Below are positions 20,546 through 31,081 of a DNA stretch of 64,000 bases, piece by piece. Location of the stretch: positions 5,708,501 to 5,772,500 of the forward strand of contig CANJKZ010000078.1 of assembly GCA_947471745.1 (NCBI GenBank), read 5' to 3'. The position numbers and the translations under genes were made by a program. This DNA is from Closterium sp. Naga37s-1. Its lineage: Eukaryota > Streptophyta > Zygnematophyceae > Desmidiales > Closteriaceae. The stretch's first letter is position 1; each line of letters begins with the position of its first letter. The notes under the pieces are model-generated. The model saw only the letters and a list, made by a program, of their open reading frames with translations, had not been told where the DNA came from and did no database searches.

Positions 20546-21519
20546 AGGAGGAGACGACAGGGGGACACGCTTGGAACAGAGGAAGGACGAAGTGCCATAT
20601 GGTGCGTGCCGGGGACAGGAGGAGGACGCTGACGCGGAACACGACGACCAGTGCGAACAGTGCGAACAGGCAAGGCAGGACGAGATGCAGGCTCACGACG
20701 CTCTGTAAGACCTCCGGTCTGCTCAGTGTAAGGAGAAGGAGCAGGCAGTGGGGAGGTTGGCTGTAACGGCGGCTGCGACTGGTCAGGCGGTGGACACAGT
20801 AAGGGAGGAGTAAGGCCAGTAGAAGACGGGAGACCACGAACCTGCTGAAGCAGGGGAACAAAGTACAGTCGCGGCCGCACAGTGCCTCCAGCACCAATAC
20901 CAACAGCACTAGCACCCCCAGCTCCGGTGTCTCCAGCTCCAGGGTCTCCTGCTCCAACGTCTGCAGCACCACCAGCTCCAGCAGCTCCAGTACCTCCAGT
21001 ACGAGCACATCCGGGACCAGCGGCTCCAGTACCTCCAGCAGCTCCAGTACCTCTGGCTCCAAGGCCTCCAGTGGCAGGCCCTCCGGCTCCAGCAGCGCCA
21101 CTCCGAAGGCTCCAGCGCCGAGCAAACCACTCACGTAGCTGCGGTGGAGAGAGAGGCTCCCGCTGTGACAAGGCACCCGGAGGACCTCCAGTAGACAAAG
21201 TACCCCCAGGCTCAGTACGCTCAGACTTAGCACCCCTTAGCTCAGCACCCCCAGGCTTCGCACGCTCAGGCTCAGCACCCCCAGGCTCAGCACCCCCAGG
21301 CTCAGCACCCCCAAGCTCAGCACGCTCAGGCTCAGCACCCCCAGGCTCCGCACCCTCAGACTCAGCAACCCCAGGCTCCGCACACGCAGGCTCAGTACCC
21401 CCAGGCTCCGCACCTGCCGGCTCAGCACCCCCAGACACAGCACCCCTAGTAGCACCACCCCTAGCCGCACCAGAGTCAACAGCTACCTCGACAGGCTCGA
21501 CAGGGTCTACTTGGGACAC
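20503..21519 (-). CDS. Copia D low-complexity linker between integrase and RT (GGAEP repeats)
   Basis: Between the integrase frame and RT the polyprotein is built of five-residue repeats of the type GGAEP/GGAEPER (about 21240-21480), then Gly/Ala/Thr-rich repeats (GAGGTGAAG type) and a Pro-rich region. Copia B has the same linker with a different number and mix of repeats. The segment is part of the element polyprotein, not a host gene. Confidence 0.75.
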   Translation of the reverse strand: MSQVDPVEPVEVAVDSGAARGGATRGAVSGGAEPAGAEPGGTEPACAEPGVAESEGAEPGGAEPERAELGGAEPGGAEPGGAEPERAKPGGAELRGAKSERTEPGGTLSTGGPPGALSQREPLSPPQLREWFARRWSLRSGAAGAGGPATGGLGARGTGAAGGTGAAGPGCARTGGTGAAGAGGAADVGAGDPGAGDTGAGGASAVGIGAGGTVRPRLYFVPLLQQVRGLPSSTGLTPPLLCPPPDQSQPPLQPTSPLPAPSPYTEQTGGLTERREPASRPALPVRTVRTGRRVPRQRPPPVPGTHHMALRPSSVPSVSPCRLLLCPLFLTVRTLSVT

Positions 21520-21537
21520 ACCTGAGGGAGCAGGACC

Positions 21538-23084
21538 CTAAGGGGGGAGGGGGTCTACCGGAGGAGGACCTGGTGCGAGGAAGAGCGGCGGGGGAGGGAG
21601 ATGGGCAGTGCAGTAGGGGAAGAGACGGTAAAAGGGAACCGAATTGTCAAACGTGACTTCCTGAGAGGGCAGGACACGGCGCGAGGTGGGGTGGTAAAAC
21701 TGCCAGCCATGCGCGTCATGGGGAAAGCCAAGGAAGACGTTGGGAATGGCGCGGGCGGAGAGCTTGTCCGCGGAGGTATCGCGGACAAAGGCATGAGATC
21801 CCCAGACCCGGAACACCGATGCATCGCCAACCTCCCCCGTCCAACGCAGTGTAGGCGAGGTCTCCGGCAAGGAGACACGGGGCCAAAGGTTGAGCTGATG
21901 CGCCGCGTACCGGACCGCAAACGGCCACAGAAAATGGGGAGCAGCCGCATGGATCATGGAGGTACGAGCGACCTCCATGACTAAGCCAATGCGGCGCACA
22001 GCAACCCCATTCTGCTGCGGAGAGGTCGGAAGCGTGAACGACTGGGTGATGCCCTTCCCATGACAAAAGTCCCGCAAGAGGTCGGAGGCAAACTCACCAC
22101 CTCTGTCAGAGTGCAGACGCAGGACAGGAAGGTCCGTGTCGAACCGCTCGCGGAGCTGGAGACGGACAACGCGGATCCAAGGGATCAAGACATCAGGGAC
22201 CTCCCCCTTGTTGCGCAAGGGGAAGACCGTGGTGTAACGCGAGTAGTCGTCAACAACCAGTAGAAAGTATCGCTCGCGGCCCTGTCCACGGACATGTGCT
22301 GGGCCCCACACGTCCATGTGGAGAGTCTGCAGGGGAGCAGTCGTCGGGGGAAACGAGGAGGAGTGAGGAGCGGTGCGCTGCCGCCCCTCGACACAGGGAA
22401 GGCAGGGAGGGGCAGGCGAGGGTGGGAGGGGAGGCAGAGACTTGCGAAGACCAGAGACAAGGAGACGGGAGTGCATGCCACAGAGACGTGGCAGGGAGGG
22501 GTGACCAAGACGATGGTGCAAAAGGAGAGTCTGGTGCGACAGGCGGCGACACGAGCAGGGGGCTGAAAGCTGACCTGACGCAGACGCATGTGCAGCTACC
22601 TGAGGAGGCTCGGTAGTCAGTGTGTACAGACTCGACCCAGGCCGACGGGTGAACGTGGCCAGCTGACGGCCCGTCCGTGTACACGTGCAGATCGACACAC
22701 GCTGACCCCCAGGAGTGGTGGTAGTGACCATCGCATCCTGGAGGGCAGCGGTACTCACCAAGTTCGTAGAGAACGAGGGGAGGTGAAGACCTGACATTGA
22801 GCTAGACGTAACCGCCGGACACGGGAGAACAGTGGAGGAATGGGCTAGAACTGGGCCCTCGGAGGGGTCAGCCAGTCTGACCGGAACAGGTGCAAGGAGT
22901 GGAGTGAGAGTGGTACTGTCGCGAAAGAAAAAGCGGGAAGCACCTGAGTCAAGCGTAAAGGTGTGCAAGGCCTCAGCATGCGCAGTACCAGGGAGAGCAG
23001 ACTCACTAGCACCTAGAGCAGCAGCCTCTATAACTGGGTCGGGCGGCACACACAGGTAACAGTCACCCTCAGCACTAACATTCA
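21538..23084 (-). pseudogene. Copia D protease and integrase, catalytic Glu lost
   Basis: This frame resumes just left of element E with NVSAEGDCYLCVPPDP. Protease motif TLDSGASRFFF. Integrase: HHRLGHPSLPRL and CLPCVEGRQ zinc end, Asp in LHMDVWGP, Asp in LHSDRGGEF. The third catalytic position reads NGVAVRRIG where Copia integrases have NGxAERxxG: the Glu codon GAG has become GTG. Followed by FVRDTSADKLSARA and the stop at 21538. It would be inactive in strand transfer even if translated. Confidence 0.9.
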
Positions 23085-24550
23085 TGTAAGAATAGTGAAG
23101 GAAGTAATGAAACAGAGAGAGAGGGTTTCACTAGCAGGCAGTTGAGTACATATAGCAAACCCTAAATCGGGATGCACTCACTATAGAGTACCCCACTGCA
23201 GACTAGAGAAATATAACATTCTGACACACCCCCATAGTCAAAGTGGGGTATAGTCAGCACAGCATGCAGTCGCATAATAAGTTCACAAGCACAAGCAAAG
23301 CTAGAGGCAGTCACAGACGGTAAGTGAGGAGGAGGAGGGACAGTGAGAGGAGTGGAGATAGGAGGCGACGGGTAAAGCCGCAGATACACGAGCAACAGGA
23401 GCGGCGCGCACGGTGGCTACCGGAGCAAAGGCCCCGGACTACAGGAGTAACTGGCTCCGCGGCTAACTCTGAGCGGCAGGAGCAACGGACCCACGGGCGA
23501 CTGGCGCAGCAGGCTCGCTGGGCTACCGGAGATTGTAGCCTCCGGACTACTGGCGCTGCTGGCAACACAACGGCTACCTCCGCCCAACCTCCCCAACTGT
23601 CCCAAAACTCCCGTTCACACCCCCTGCTGCACCCCTAGCTTCACTCCCACGACACCCCCCTAGCACCACTCCTTCGGCTCCCACACACCCACCCCCCTCA
23701 GCGGCAGCTGCAGCAGTGGGAGACGGAGGAGGAGGAGGAGACGGTTCGCACACCTGCCACCCCCATACCCGCCACCCCACAGGTGCACGAGGACAGGAGG
23801 CGGCGAGGGGCGGCTCGCGGGCTGCAGGAAGGGGGGGGGGGCGCGCGGGCCCCCGAGGGCGCCACAACTGGCGACGGGAGGGGGGGGGGGGGCTGCGCGC
23901 GGGCCCCTGAGGGCGCCAAGACGGGCGACGGGAGGGGGGGGGGGCCGCTCGCGGGCCCCCGAGGGCGCCACGACAGGGGACGGGAGGGGGCAGCGCGCGG
24001 GCCCCCGAGGGCACCACGACGGGCGACGGGAGGGAGCAGCGCGCGGGCCCCCGAGGGCGCCACGACGGGCGACGGGAGGTGGGGACGCGCGCCCCCCCGG
24101 AGCGCCGCGACGGGCGACGAAACCGCCGCACGCCTCGGGGCGCGCAACGGGCAGGGCACCGTCGCGCGCCACGGGGCGCACGACGGGCAGGGCAGGGCGT
24201 CGCGCGTCCACCAGGGCGGCGCGACGGGCAGAAAACCACCGCGCGCTTGGGGCGCGCGGCGGGAAGAAAAAATGCAGCGCGCCATGAGCGCGCGGCAGGC
24301 AGAAAAACAGCGCGCGCCCGAGGCGCGCGATAGGCAGGACAGCAGCGGAAGCTAACTGTGGGCCCATCCACAGGATCGACTCGGGAGGGTCGACCTGCTC
24401 TGATAGCATGTCAGAATAGTGAAGGAAGGAATGAAACAGAGAGAGAGGGTTTCACTGGCAGGCAGTTGAGTACATATAGCAAACCCTAAATCGGGCTGTA
24501 CTCGCTATAGAGTACCCCACTGCATACTAGAGAAATATAACATTCTGACA
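23085..24550 (-). mobile_element. element E: 1.47-kb non-autonomous LTR element inside Copia D
   Basis: 142-bp LTRs at 23085-23226 and 24409-24550, starting TGT(A/C)AGAATAGTG and ending ATTCTGACA, are flanked by ATTCA at 23080-23084 and 24551-24555. Next to the right LTR, the minus strand reads TGCTATCAGAGCAGG, a primer-binding site of the initiator-Met type. The roughly 1.2-kb interior has no gag or pol, only GC-rich minisatellite DNA (about 23820-24330). LTR ends, inner CACCCCCATAG block and primer site resemble Copia B and D, so it is probably a deletion derivative mobilised by that family. The LTRs differ at about seven positions. Confidence 0.93.
23820..24330. repeat. GC-rich minisatellite in element E
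   Basis: Tandem units of roughly 35-40 bp built around GGGCCCCCGAGGGCGCCACG and GACGGGCGACGGGAGG, imperfectly repeated. Long open frames on both strands here (24371-23574 minus, 23783-24355 plus) are composition artefacts. Confidence 0.85.
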
Positions 24551-24555
24551 ATTCA

Positions 24556-25791
24556 ATGCATACATGGCAGCAAGGATAGCATCATAGTCAAGAGCAAAGA
24601 TATCCACACCCTGCCAAAGCAGCTCTGCCCAGCGGGGGAGCTCTGTCGCGTCGGAGAACTCTGCGCGAAAGGCGTCGTCAAGACGGGAGAAGCAGCGGTA
24701 CTGGGTGTGAAGCTTCCCGCATGTCTGACCAGTGCGGCCACCTGTGCGAATGACATACGGGCAGCGAACACTACCCCCAGACGCCCCACACTGAGCAAAC
24801 CGCTCAAGGAGCTGCTGGGGCGAAGGGGTCTCACTCGGACACTGCTGTTGCTGCCGCTGGCCACCGCCAGAACCTCCCCTATGAACAGCTCCACCCCGAC
24901 CGCCAGCACTGCTCCCGCGACCACTCCCACTGCCTCCACCGCCACCTCCACTGCCTCCACCGCCCCCACCACTGCCTCCACCGTTGCCACCCCCACCACC
25001 GTGGCCTCCCTTGCCCCTGCCGCTGCGGTACCTCCCACTAGGAGCAGACGCAGTCCTGACCTCCTCAGCACGAAGGAAGTCAATAGCAGCAGCAGACGCG
25101 ACAGAGGGGACAAGGGGGGAGGGGGAACACCCCTCAAAGAAGGGAGTGCGAGGAGTGCCACGAGAAGTGCCTACAGCGATTATGCTGGTCTCAGCCGCAA
25201 GGAGGTGCTTCTCGAGCAGGTCGACAGTGAGGTCTGTGGGGTCAAGAGCAAGAAGGAGGTCCCTGACTGCGCTAAGAGAGTCAGGGAGGCGGGTGACGAT
25301 GTAGTAGAGCGTGATGTACATGGGAGGAGGGTTCTTGGCTAGAAACTCGGCGGGAAGCGCGGCACGATAGCGAGTTTCACTACTGCGAAGGTGAGTGACG
25401 AGGTCGGCTACTGTGGCAAAGGCGGACAGCTCGGGGAACAAGTAGGGCAGTATAAGGCGGCCTAGAGCAGCAATGGCCAGGGAGGAGTAACGAGCAACTA
25501 CAGCGTCGTACAGGGCTCTAGTAGTCTTGTGCTGGCCAAAGTGAGCGCGTTCGGCTAATGGCAGGTGGTTGCGAATGGCTAGGCGAGCAGCAGCGTCACC
25601 GGTAAGCCACTGTGAGGGACTCGCACTGTCAGCTATGCCGGGAGGTGCAAGAGAGGTGCCAGACGTGAGGTCAAACAGCGAGACACCGTCCCTAGAATCG
25701 CTCAGAAGTACAGCTGCAAGTCATCTAGCCACGAGTCGAACTGTATCGGACGGCCCTCTGCATCGAACGAGAGCACACTGAGAGTAGCCAT
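24556..25791 (-). pseudogene. Copia D gag, interrupted by element E
   Basis: The start ATG at 25791-25789 gives MATLSVLSFDAEGRPIQFD, typical of Copia gag, then a frame break near 25710. The main frame continues with YLFPELSAFATVADL and VTRLPDSLSAVRD, a Gly-rich RNA-binding-like stretch, and a Cys/His cluster (CGASGG..C, then CGKLHTQYRC). The polyprotein runs on to MYALN, where E splits it from the protease part. The overlapping upstream Pro/Ala-rich frames are leader minisatellite. Confidence 0.85.
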
Positions 25792-25799
25792 CGCGGGCG

Positions 25800-26430
25800 A
25801 AGCAGTTGGGCGCGCTAGCAGTAGGGCAGTAAGCAGGCAGGGCAAAGCAGGGCGGCTGCCAGTAGGGCGGCGCGCAGGTAGATCAGGGCAAGGCGGCAGC
25901 CAGCAGGGCGGCACACGAGCAAGGCAGGGCGGCGAGGCTGCTAGCGGCGCGCAGGCAGGGCAGGGCGGCGCGGCGGCTAGCGGCGCGCGGGCAGGGCAGG
26001 GCGGCACGGCAGCGAGCGGCGCGCGGGCAGGGCAGGGCGGCGCGGCGGCGAGCGGCGCGCGGGCAGAGTAGGGTGGCGCGACGGCGAGCGGCGCGCGGGC
26101 AGGGCAGGGCGGCGCGGCGGCGAGCGGCGCGCGGGCAGGGCAGGGCGGCGGGGCAGCGAGCGGCGCGCAGGCAGGGCAAGGCGGCGCGGTGGCGAGCGGC
26201 GCACGGGCAGGGCAGGGCGGTGCGGCGGTGAGCGGCGCGCGGGCAGGGCAGGGCAGGGCGGAGCGGCGGCGAGCGGCGCGCGGGCAGGGCGGCGGCGAGC
26301 GGCGTGCGGGCAGGGCAGGGCAGGGTGTGCGCGGGCAGTGCAACGCAGGGCAGGACACGCGCGGGCGGCGCGACGCAGGGCAGGGCGTGCGCAGGGCGGC
26401 GCGACGTGTGGGGTAGCGCGATTCGGTGGG
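25800..26430. repeat. GC-rich minisatellite in Copia D leader
   Basis: Between the primer-binding site and gag start lie some 20 imperfect units built on GCGGCGAGCGGCGCGCGGGC and AGGGCAGGGCGGCGC (roughly 33-36 bp). The unit is unrelated to the ones at the same place in Copia B and element E. Confidence 0.88.
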
Positions 26431-26475
26431 CCCTAAAAAAAAAACGGTCCTAGGAGAGGACCTGCTCTGAAACCA

Positions 26476-26606
26476 TGTCAGAAAGTGTAAGCGAGAATGG
26501 ATGAACTAGCAGGAGGATAGGTACAAGTACTAACCCTAATTTGGGTTGTACCCCATATGGGGTACCCCACTACAGCCTACACAACATGCAACATATAAGT
26601 TTGACG
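26476..26606 (-). repeat. Copia D right (5') LTR
   Basis: 131 bp; ends TTTGACG instead of the usual CA terminus seen in the left copy, consistent with mutation after insertion. Followed by CGGAA. Confidence 0.93.
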
Positions 26607-26611
26607 CGGAA

Positions 26612-27564
26612 AGCTGTTTTCGGGCAGTTGGGTGGGTTGAATCGGATCTGGTGGTAGCCTCCTCGAAGGTCAATTTTTGAGAAAACCCGGGCTGTGCGCA
26701 GTTGGTCGATCAGTTCGTCGGCTCGTGGGATGCGGTAACGGGATTTGATGGTAACCCTGTTCAGTGCGCAGTAATCGATGCACATGCAAAAACCCCTGTC
26801 CTTTTTCGTTGTGAACAGTATCGGCGCTGCGAAGGGTGACAAACTGGGGGGAATGAACTCCTTCTCGAGCAGGTAGTCTAGCTGCTTCCTCAGGCGAGCC
26901 CCAGCGAGTTAAGGCGATGTTGTTACTGTTCACTCGCACGGTGCACCCGTCTTCCAGTCGATTCGCGGATTGTGTCGTCGCAGCCAATCACGGCCGAGTA
27001 AAATGTCGGTTCCGTCGAGGGTTGTCGCGAGCATTTCCTGGCTAAATGTGAAGTTACCCCCGCATCGAATCCGAACCTGGTCTACGCGTTCCCGTATCGC
27101 CAGTGGCGTGCCGTCAACCAGTCTTGCGTCGATCTCAGGTAAACATCTGTCCAGTGGCAGTCTCAGTTTTCGTGCCGTGGCGGTGTTGATCAGGCTGTGG
27201 CTGGCTCCCTCGTCTACGAATATTTTAACTAAGTCTGTCCCAATTTTCCCGCTAAGTAGTATGGGGCTGTCTACCGTAGTACCCTCCTTATTCGACCGGG
27301 TGTGGTCAATTGCGTGAACCGGCACAATCACTCGGTGAGGGTCAGTTGGGTCGGGCGAGCGGCATGACCTGTCAGTAGAGGGCCCGTCTGCTATTGACTC
27401 CCAGCGTTTCCCTGCTGCTTGGTCTGTTTTTGCTGCTCAGCTTCCCCTTTTCCCTTAGCGTTTTCTGGGCATTCGCTCTTGCGGTGTCCCGGCCGATTGC
27501 ACGCGAAGCAGCGCCCTTTGAACGGTGCGGCAGCGGCATTCACGGCGACGGCACGTATCGTGGC
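26612..27564 (-). pseudogene. Gypsy middle part: CCHC knuckle, protease, RT N-terminal half
   Basis: From right to left: a gag zinc knuckle CFACNRPGHRKSEC (CX2CX4HX4C, about 27470-27510); protease (27331-26930) with IFVDEGASHSLIN, where the usual DSG/DTG triad reads DEG, and ILLGRDWLRRHNP; then after a frame break the RT start (26842-26612) APILFTTKKDRGFCMCIDY and FSKIDLRGGYHQIR, carrying the first catalytic Asp. The RT continues beyond Copia D at 11571. The knuckle is separated from the rest of gag by Copia B. Confidence 0.88.
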
Positions 27565-27695
27565 TGTCAAGAGAATGAACGAGAATGAATGAACTATGAA
27601 AGAGTTCAGTACAAGTACTACCCCTAATTGGGTTGTACCCCTTATGGGCTACCCTACTATAGCCTACACAAATTAAGCAATATAACATTCTGACA
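27565..27695 (-). repeat. Copia B left (3') LTR
   Basis: 131 bp, followed by the CACCCCCATAGGCAAAGTGG block also found in Copia D. Confidence 0.93.
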
Positions 27696-27984
27696 CACCC
27701 CCATAGGCAAAGTGGGGGAGAACAAGTGGTCACAAGACCAGTCAAGAAAAGTAAAGCAAGCTCGGGGAAGATCCCAAAGTCACCACACAGTCCGAGCACA
27801 AGCAAAGGGCCACAAGGCCAGTTCACATGCAGAGTTATATAAAAGAGAACAAACAATACAGTGATCATACCCTAGCAAGTGTAAGCATGCAGGTATATAT
27901 ATCGATCACAGTACAAGCAGAGTCAAGCAGTGAGCAAGTGAGGCAAAGTAGGCACAAGGCCTAACAAAGTAGAGAAGCGATGAT

Positions 27985-30900
27985 GATCACCAGGCGGAAG
28001 TGCCTTGGTGAATATATCAGCAGTGTTGGCCCTAGTGGCCACGTGCGCAAGACGAAGCTAGCCACGCTGCTGCAACTCTCGAGCAAGGAAGTATCGCAGA
28101 GTGATGTGCTTCGTTCTGTGCTCCAGTCTGTGCTCCTGACACAAGGCAATCATGGCCTTGTTGTCTACGTACAGAACTGGAGGCGAACGAGGCTGCTCTC
28201 CCAAGTCAGTCAGCAGGTAGGTGAGCCAGCGTAGCTCCTGTGCAACCATGGCCCCTGCGTAGATCTCAGCCTCACAACTGGAGCTGAGAACCGAAGACGA
28301 GCGGGTAGACCGCCAAGAAACAGAGCCGGAACCAAGGCTGAAGGTGTAACCATGTGACGACCGCTGCGTAGCTGAGTCGTCAACCCAAGAAGTGTCTGCG
28401 TGACCAGTGAGGACAACTGGACCCCGTCCTCCAAGCACAAACCCCATGCCCGACGTACTGCACAAGTAACGCAGTACCCTCTTCACAGCATCCCAGTGCA
28501 CCTTTCGGTGCCTACTGGGAGCCATGCAGCGAGCCAGAAGGCTGAGAGGGTATGCGAGGTCAGGTCGTGTGCACGTTATCAGGTACATGAGGCAACCCAC
28601 AAGCTATGGGTACGGACCACTCGGCTCTACGGACTAGTCCAAAGGTGGAGCTGAGAGCGAGTGGCCGGTAGACTGAGGAGTGGGCTGTGGCGAGGAGAAC
28701 TGGAAGCCGAAGCGCTGAAGGACCTGGTGCACCATGTGTGACTGAGTCAGTGTGATGGTGCGCCGTGCTCTGTCCCGGGTGATCTGCAAGCCAAGATAGC
28801 TGCGCAGTTCACCCAGGTCAGTGCAGGTGTGTCTCTTCTGCAGCTCCGACTTCACAAGGGTCAGTGCCTCGGTGTCAGCAATGGCAAAGATGAGGCCGTC
28901 GACGTACACAAGGACGTAGAACGGCGGCAGCGAGGTGTCGGTGCGTAGAAACAGCAACGGGTCAGCAGTAGAAGGAGAAAACCCAAGAGCCGCAAGCGTA
29001 GTCCTCAGTGTGTCGTTCCACTCGCGAGGCGCCTGGCGGAGACTGTAGACTGGCCGCCGGAGGCTCCACTGGGTACCTGCAGGAAACGACCCAGTGAAGC
29101 CAGGTGGGCCGCGCAGCCAGATCTCCTCGTGCAGGCTGCCCTGCAAGAAAGCTGTGCTGAAGTCCAGAGAGTGCAACTCGTAGTCACGCTGAGCAGAGAC
29201 GTGCAGCAACACCCGAAGATTAGTCATCTTCGGGGTGGGGGAGAAGGACTGGAAGTAGTCAACCCCCTGTCGCTGTCTGAAGCCTCAAGCAACGTAACGC
29301 GCCTTGAAGGCAGGCGGAGAACCCGGCGGCCGCTTCACCCTGAAAATCCACATGCCATCGACTATGTTCGCCCCAGGTGGGGTAACTTCGTCGACGTAGG
29401 TGCCTGTGGACTTCCAGGATGCCATCTCGGCATCCATGGCTGCCTGCCACAAAGAGGAGTAAGGACCCGTAATCGCCTCTGCGTAAGAGCGCGGGGTCGG
29501 GATGTCTGGTGCATCTAGGTCTCCCTCAGGGGCAAGCAGCATGGAAGCGAAACGAGGTACAGCAGCTGCAAGACACTCAAAGTCCTCCTGCCTGTCCTCA
29601 AGGACGTCCGTGCCAAGAGCACACTCACCCCCGACGGACGGAGGACTGGCAGACTCAGACTCAGCAACAAGAGCAGTGGCTAGACGACAGGCAGCAGCAA
29701 AGTCAAGCAGCTCAGCAACGAGGGCAGACGCAGCAGCAGACTCAAAGGAAGGGTCACTGACAGCAGTGGTGAGGAGACGAGAGACAGTGAGACTGGTAGC
29801 ACGTGCGCGGTCAGACTCAGGGTCAGGGACGGCAGGAAGAGAGGACTCAAGAGGAGCAGGCAGAGGAACACGCAGTGGAACAGAGGAAGGACGAAGTGCC
29901 ATAGCGTGCGTGCCGGGGACAGGAGGAGGACGCGAACGAGGAATGCGACGAGCAGTGCTAACAGGCGAGACAGGACGAGACGCAGGCTGACGACGCTCTG
30001 TAACACCGCCGGACTGCTCAGAGTAAGGAGAAGGAGTAGGTAGTGGGGAGGCTGGCTGTAACAGCAGCTGCGACTGGTCAGGCGGTGGACACAGGAGGGG
30101 AGGAGTAAGGCTAGTAGAAGACGGGACACCAAGAACCTGCTGAAGCAGGGGAACGAAGTACGGTCGCGGCCGCACAGTGCTGCCAGGGTCAACAGCTCCA
30201 GCTCCTTCAGCTCCAGCGCCTCCCGCGCAAGTGCCTCCAACTCCAGCGCCTCCAGCATCAATGCCACCAGCTCCAGCGCCTCTCGCGCCAGTGCCTCCAA
30301 CTCCAGCTCCTCCAGCTCCAGCGCCTCCAGTGCCAGTGCCACCAGCTCCAGCTCCTCGAGCTCCAGCGCCACCAGCGCCAGAGCCTCCAACTCCAGTAGC
30401 TCCAGGCTTCGTAGGGTCTCCAGCTCCAGCGCCACCAACACCACCAGTCCCGGCAGCTCCAGTACCCCTGGTACGAGCACCTCCAGGACCAGTAGCCGCA
30501 GTACCTCCAGTACCACCAGCTCCAGCAGTAACTCCAGCACCTCCAGCTCTAGCGGCTCCAGCACCTCCAGCTCCGGTAGCTCCACTCCGAAGACGTGCGC
30601 GCCGAACAAGCCACTCACGCAGCTGCTGCGGAGACAGTCTCGGCGAAGCACCAGCAAGACCTCCAGACGAAGCAGCACCCTGAGGCTCAGCACCCCGGAA
30701 CTCCGCACCCTCCGACTCAGCACCCCAAGGCTCAACACCTTCAGGCTCAGCACCCCCAGGCTCCACACCCGCAGGCTCAGCACCCCCAGGCTCCTCACCC
30801 CCGGGCTCAGCACCCCCAGACCCAGCACCCTCAGACTCCGCAACCCCTGACTCCGCACCCCCAGACGCAGCACCCCCAGACACAGCACCTCGAGGAGCAC

Positions 30901-31081
30901 CTGAGTCGACAGCTACATCAACAGGCGCAGTACCAGGGAGAGGGTCTACCTGAGATAGACCTGAGGGAGCAGGACCCTGGGGGAGGAGGGGGTCTCCCGG
31001 AGGGGGACCTGGAGCAAGGAAGAGCAGCGGGGGCGGGGGAGGGGCATAGCGGTAGGGGAAGAGACGGTAAAAGGGAACCAA
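27985..31081 (-). pseudogene. Copia B linker, reverse transcriptase and RNase H
   Basis: The linker (31081-29900) holds GGAEP-type and AGGAGAGG-type repeats. RT starts in the same frame (AFKARYVA), breaks near 29285, and continues in 29227-28634 with LDFSTAFLQGSLHEE and YVLVYVDGLIFA: the YVDD box has become YVDG (GAC to GGC), which removes a metal-binding Asp. After a stop near 28634, 28600-28058 carries MYLITCTRPDLAYPL, RNase H HADTSWVDD, SCEAEIYAGA and YVDNKAMIAL, followed by TRANTADI-type sequence to about 27990. Confidence 0.9.

Larger units (their letters stand above)
11572..26606 (-). mobile_element. Copia element D, itself hosting Copia C and element E
   Basis: 131-bp LTRs at 11572-11702 and 26476-26606 are flanked by CGGAA at 11567-11571 and 26607-26611, splitting the Gypsy RT between the block ending KTAF and YGSF. 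On the minus strand the leader next to the right LTR begins TGGTTTCAGAGCAGG, one base off the usual plant initiator-Met primer-binding site. Gene order gag, protease, integrase, RT, RNase H is the Copia order. The two LTRs differ at about six positions by eye (about 95 percent identity). The element proper is about 6.9 kb once C, E and their duplicated targets are removed. It belongs to the same family as Copia B. Confidence 0.95.

Noticed and set aside
23574..24371. Long Pro/Arg/Ala-rich ORFs on both strands
   Set aside because: Composition artefacts of the GC-rich minisatellite inside element E.
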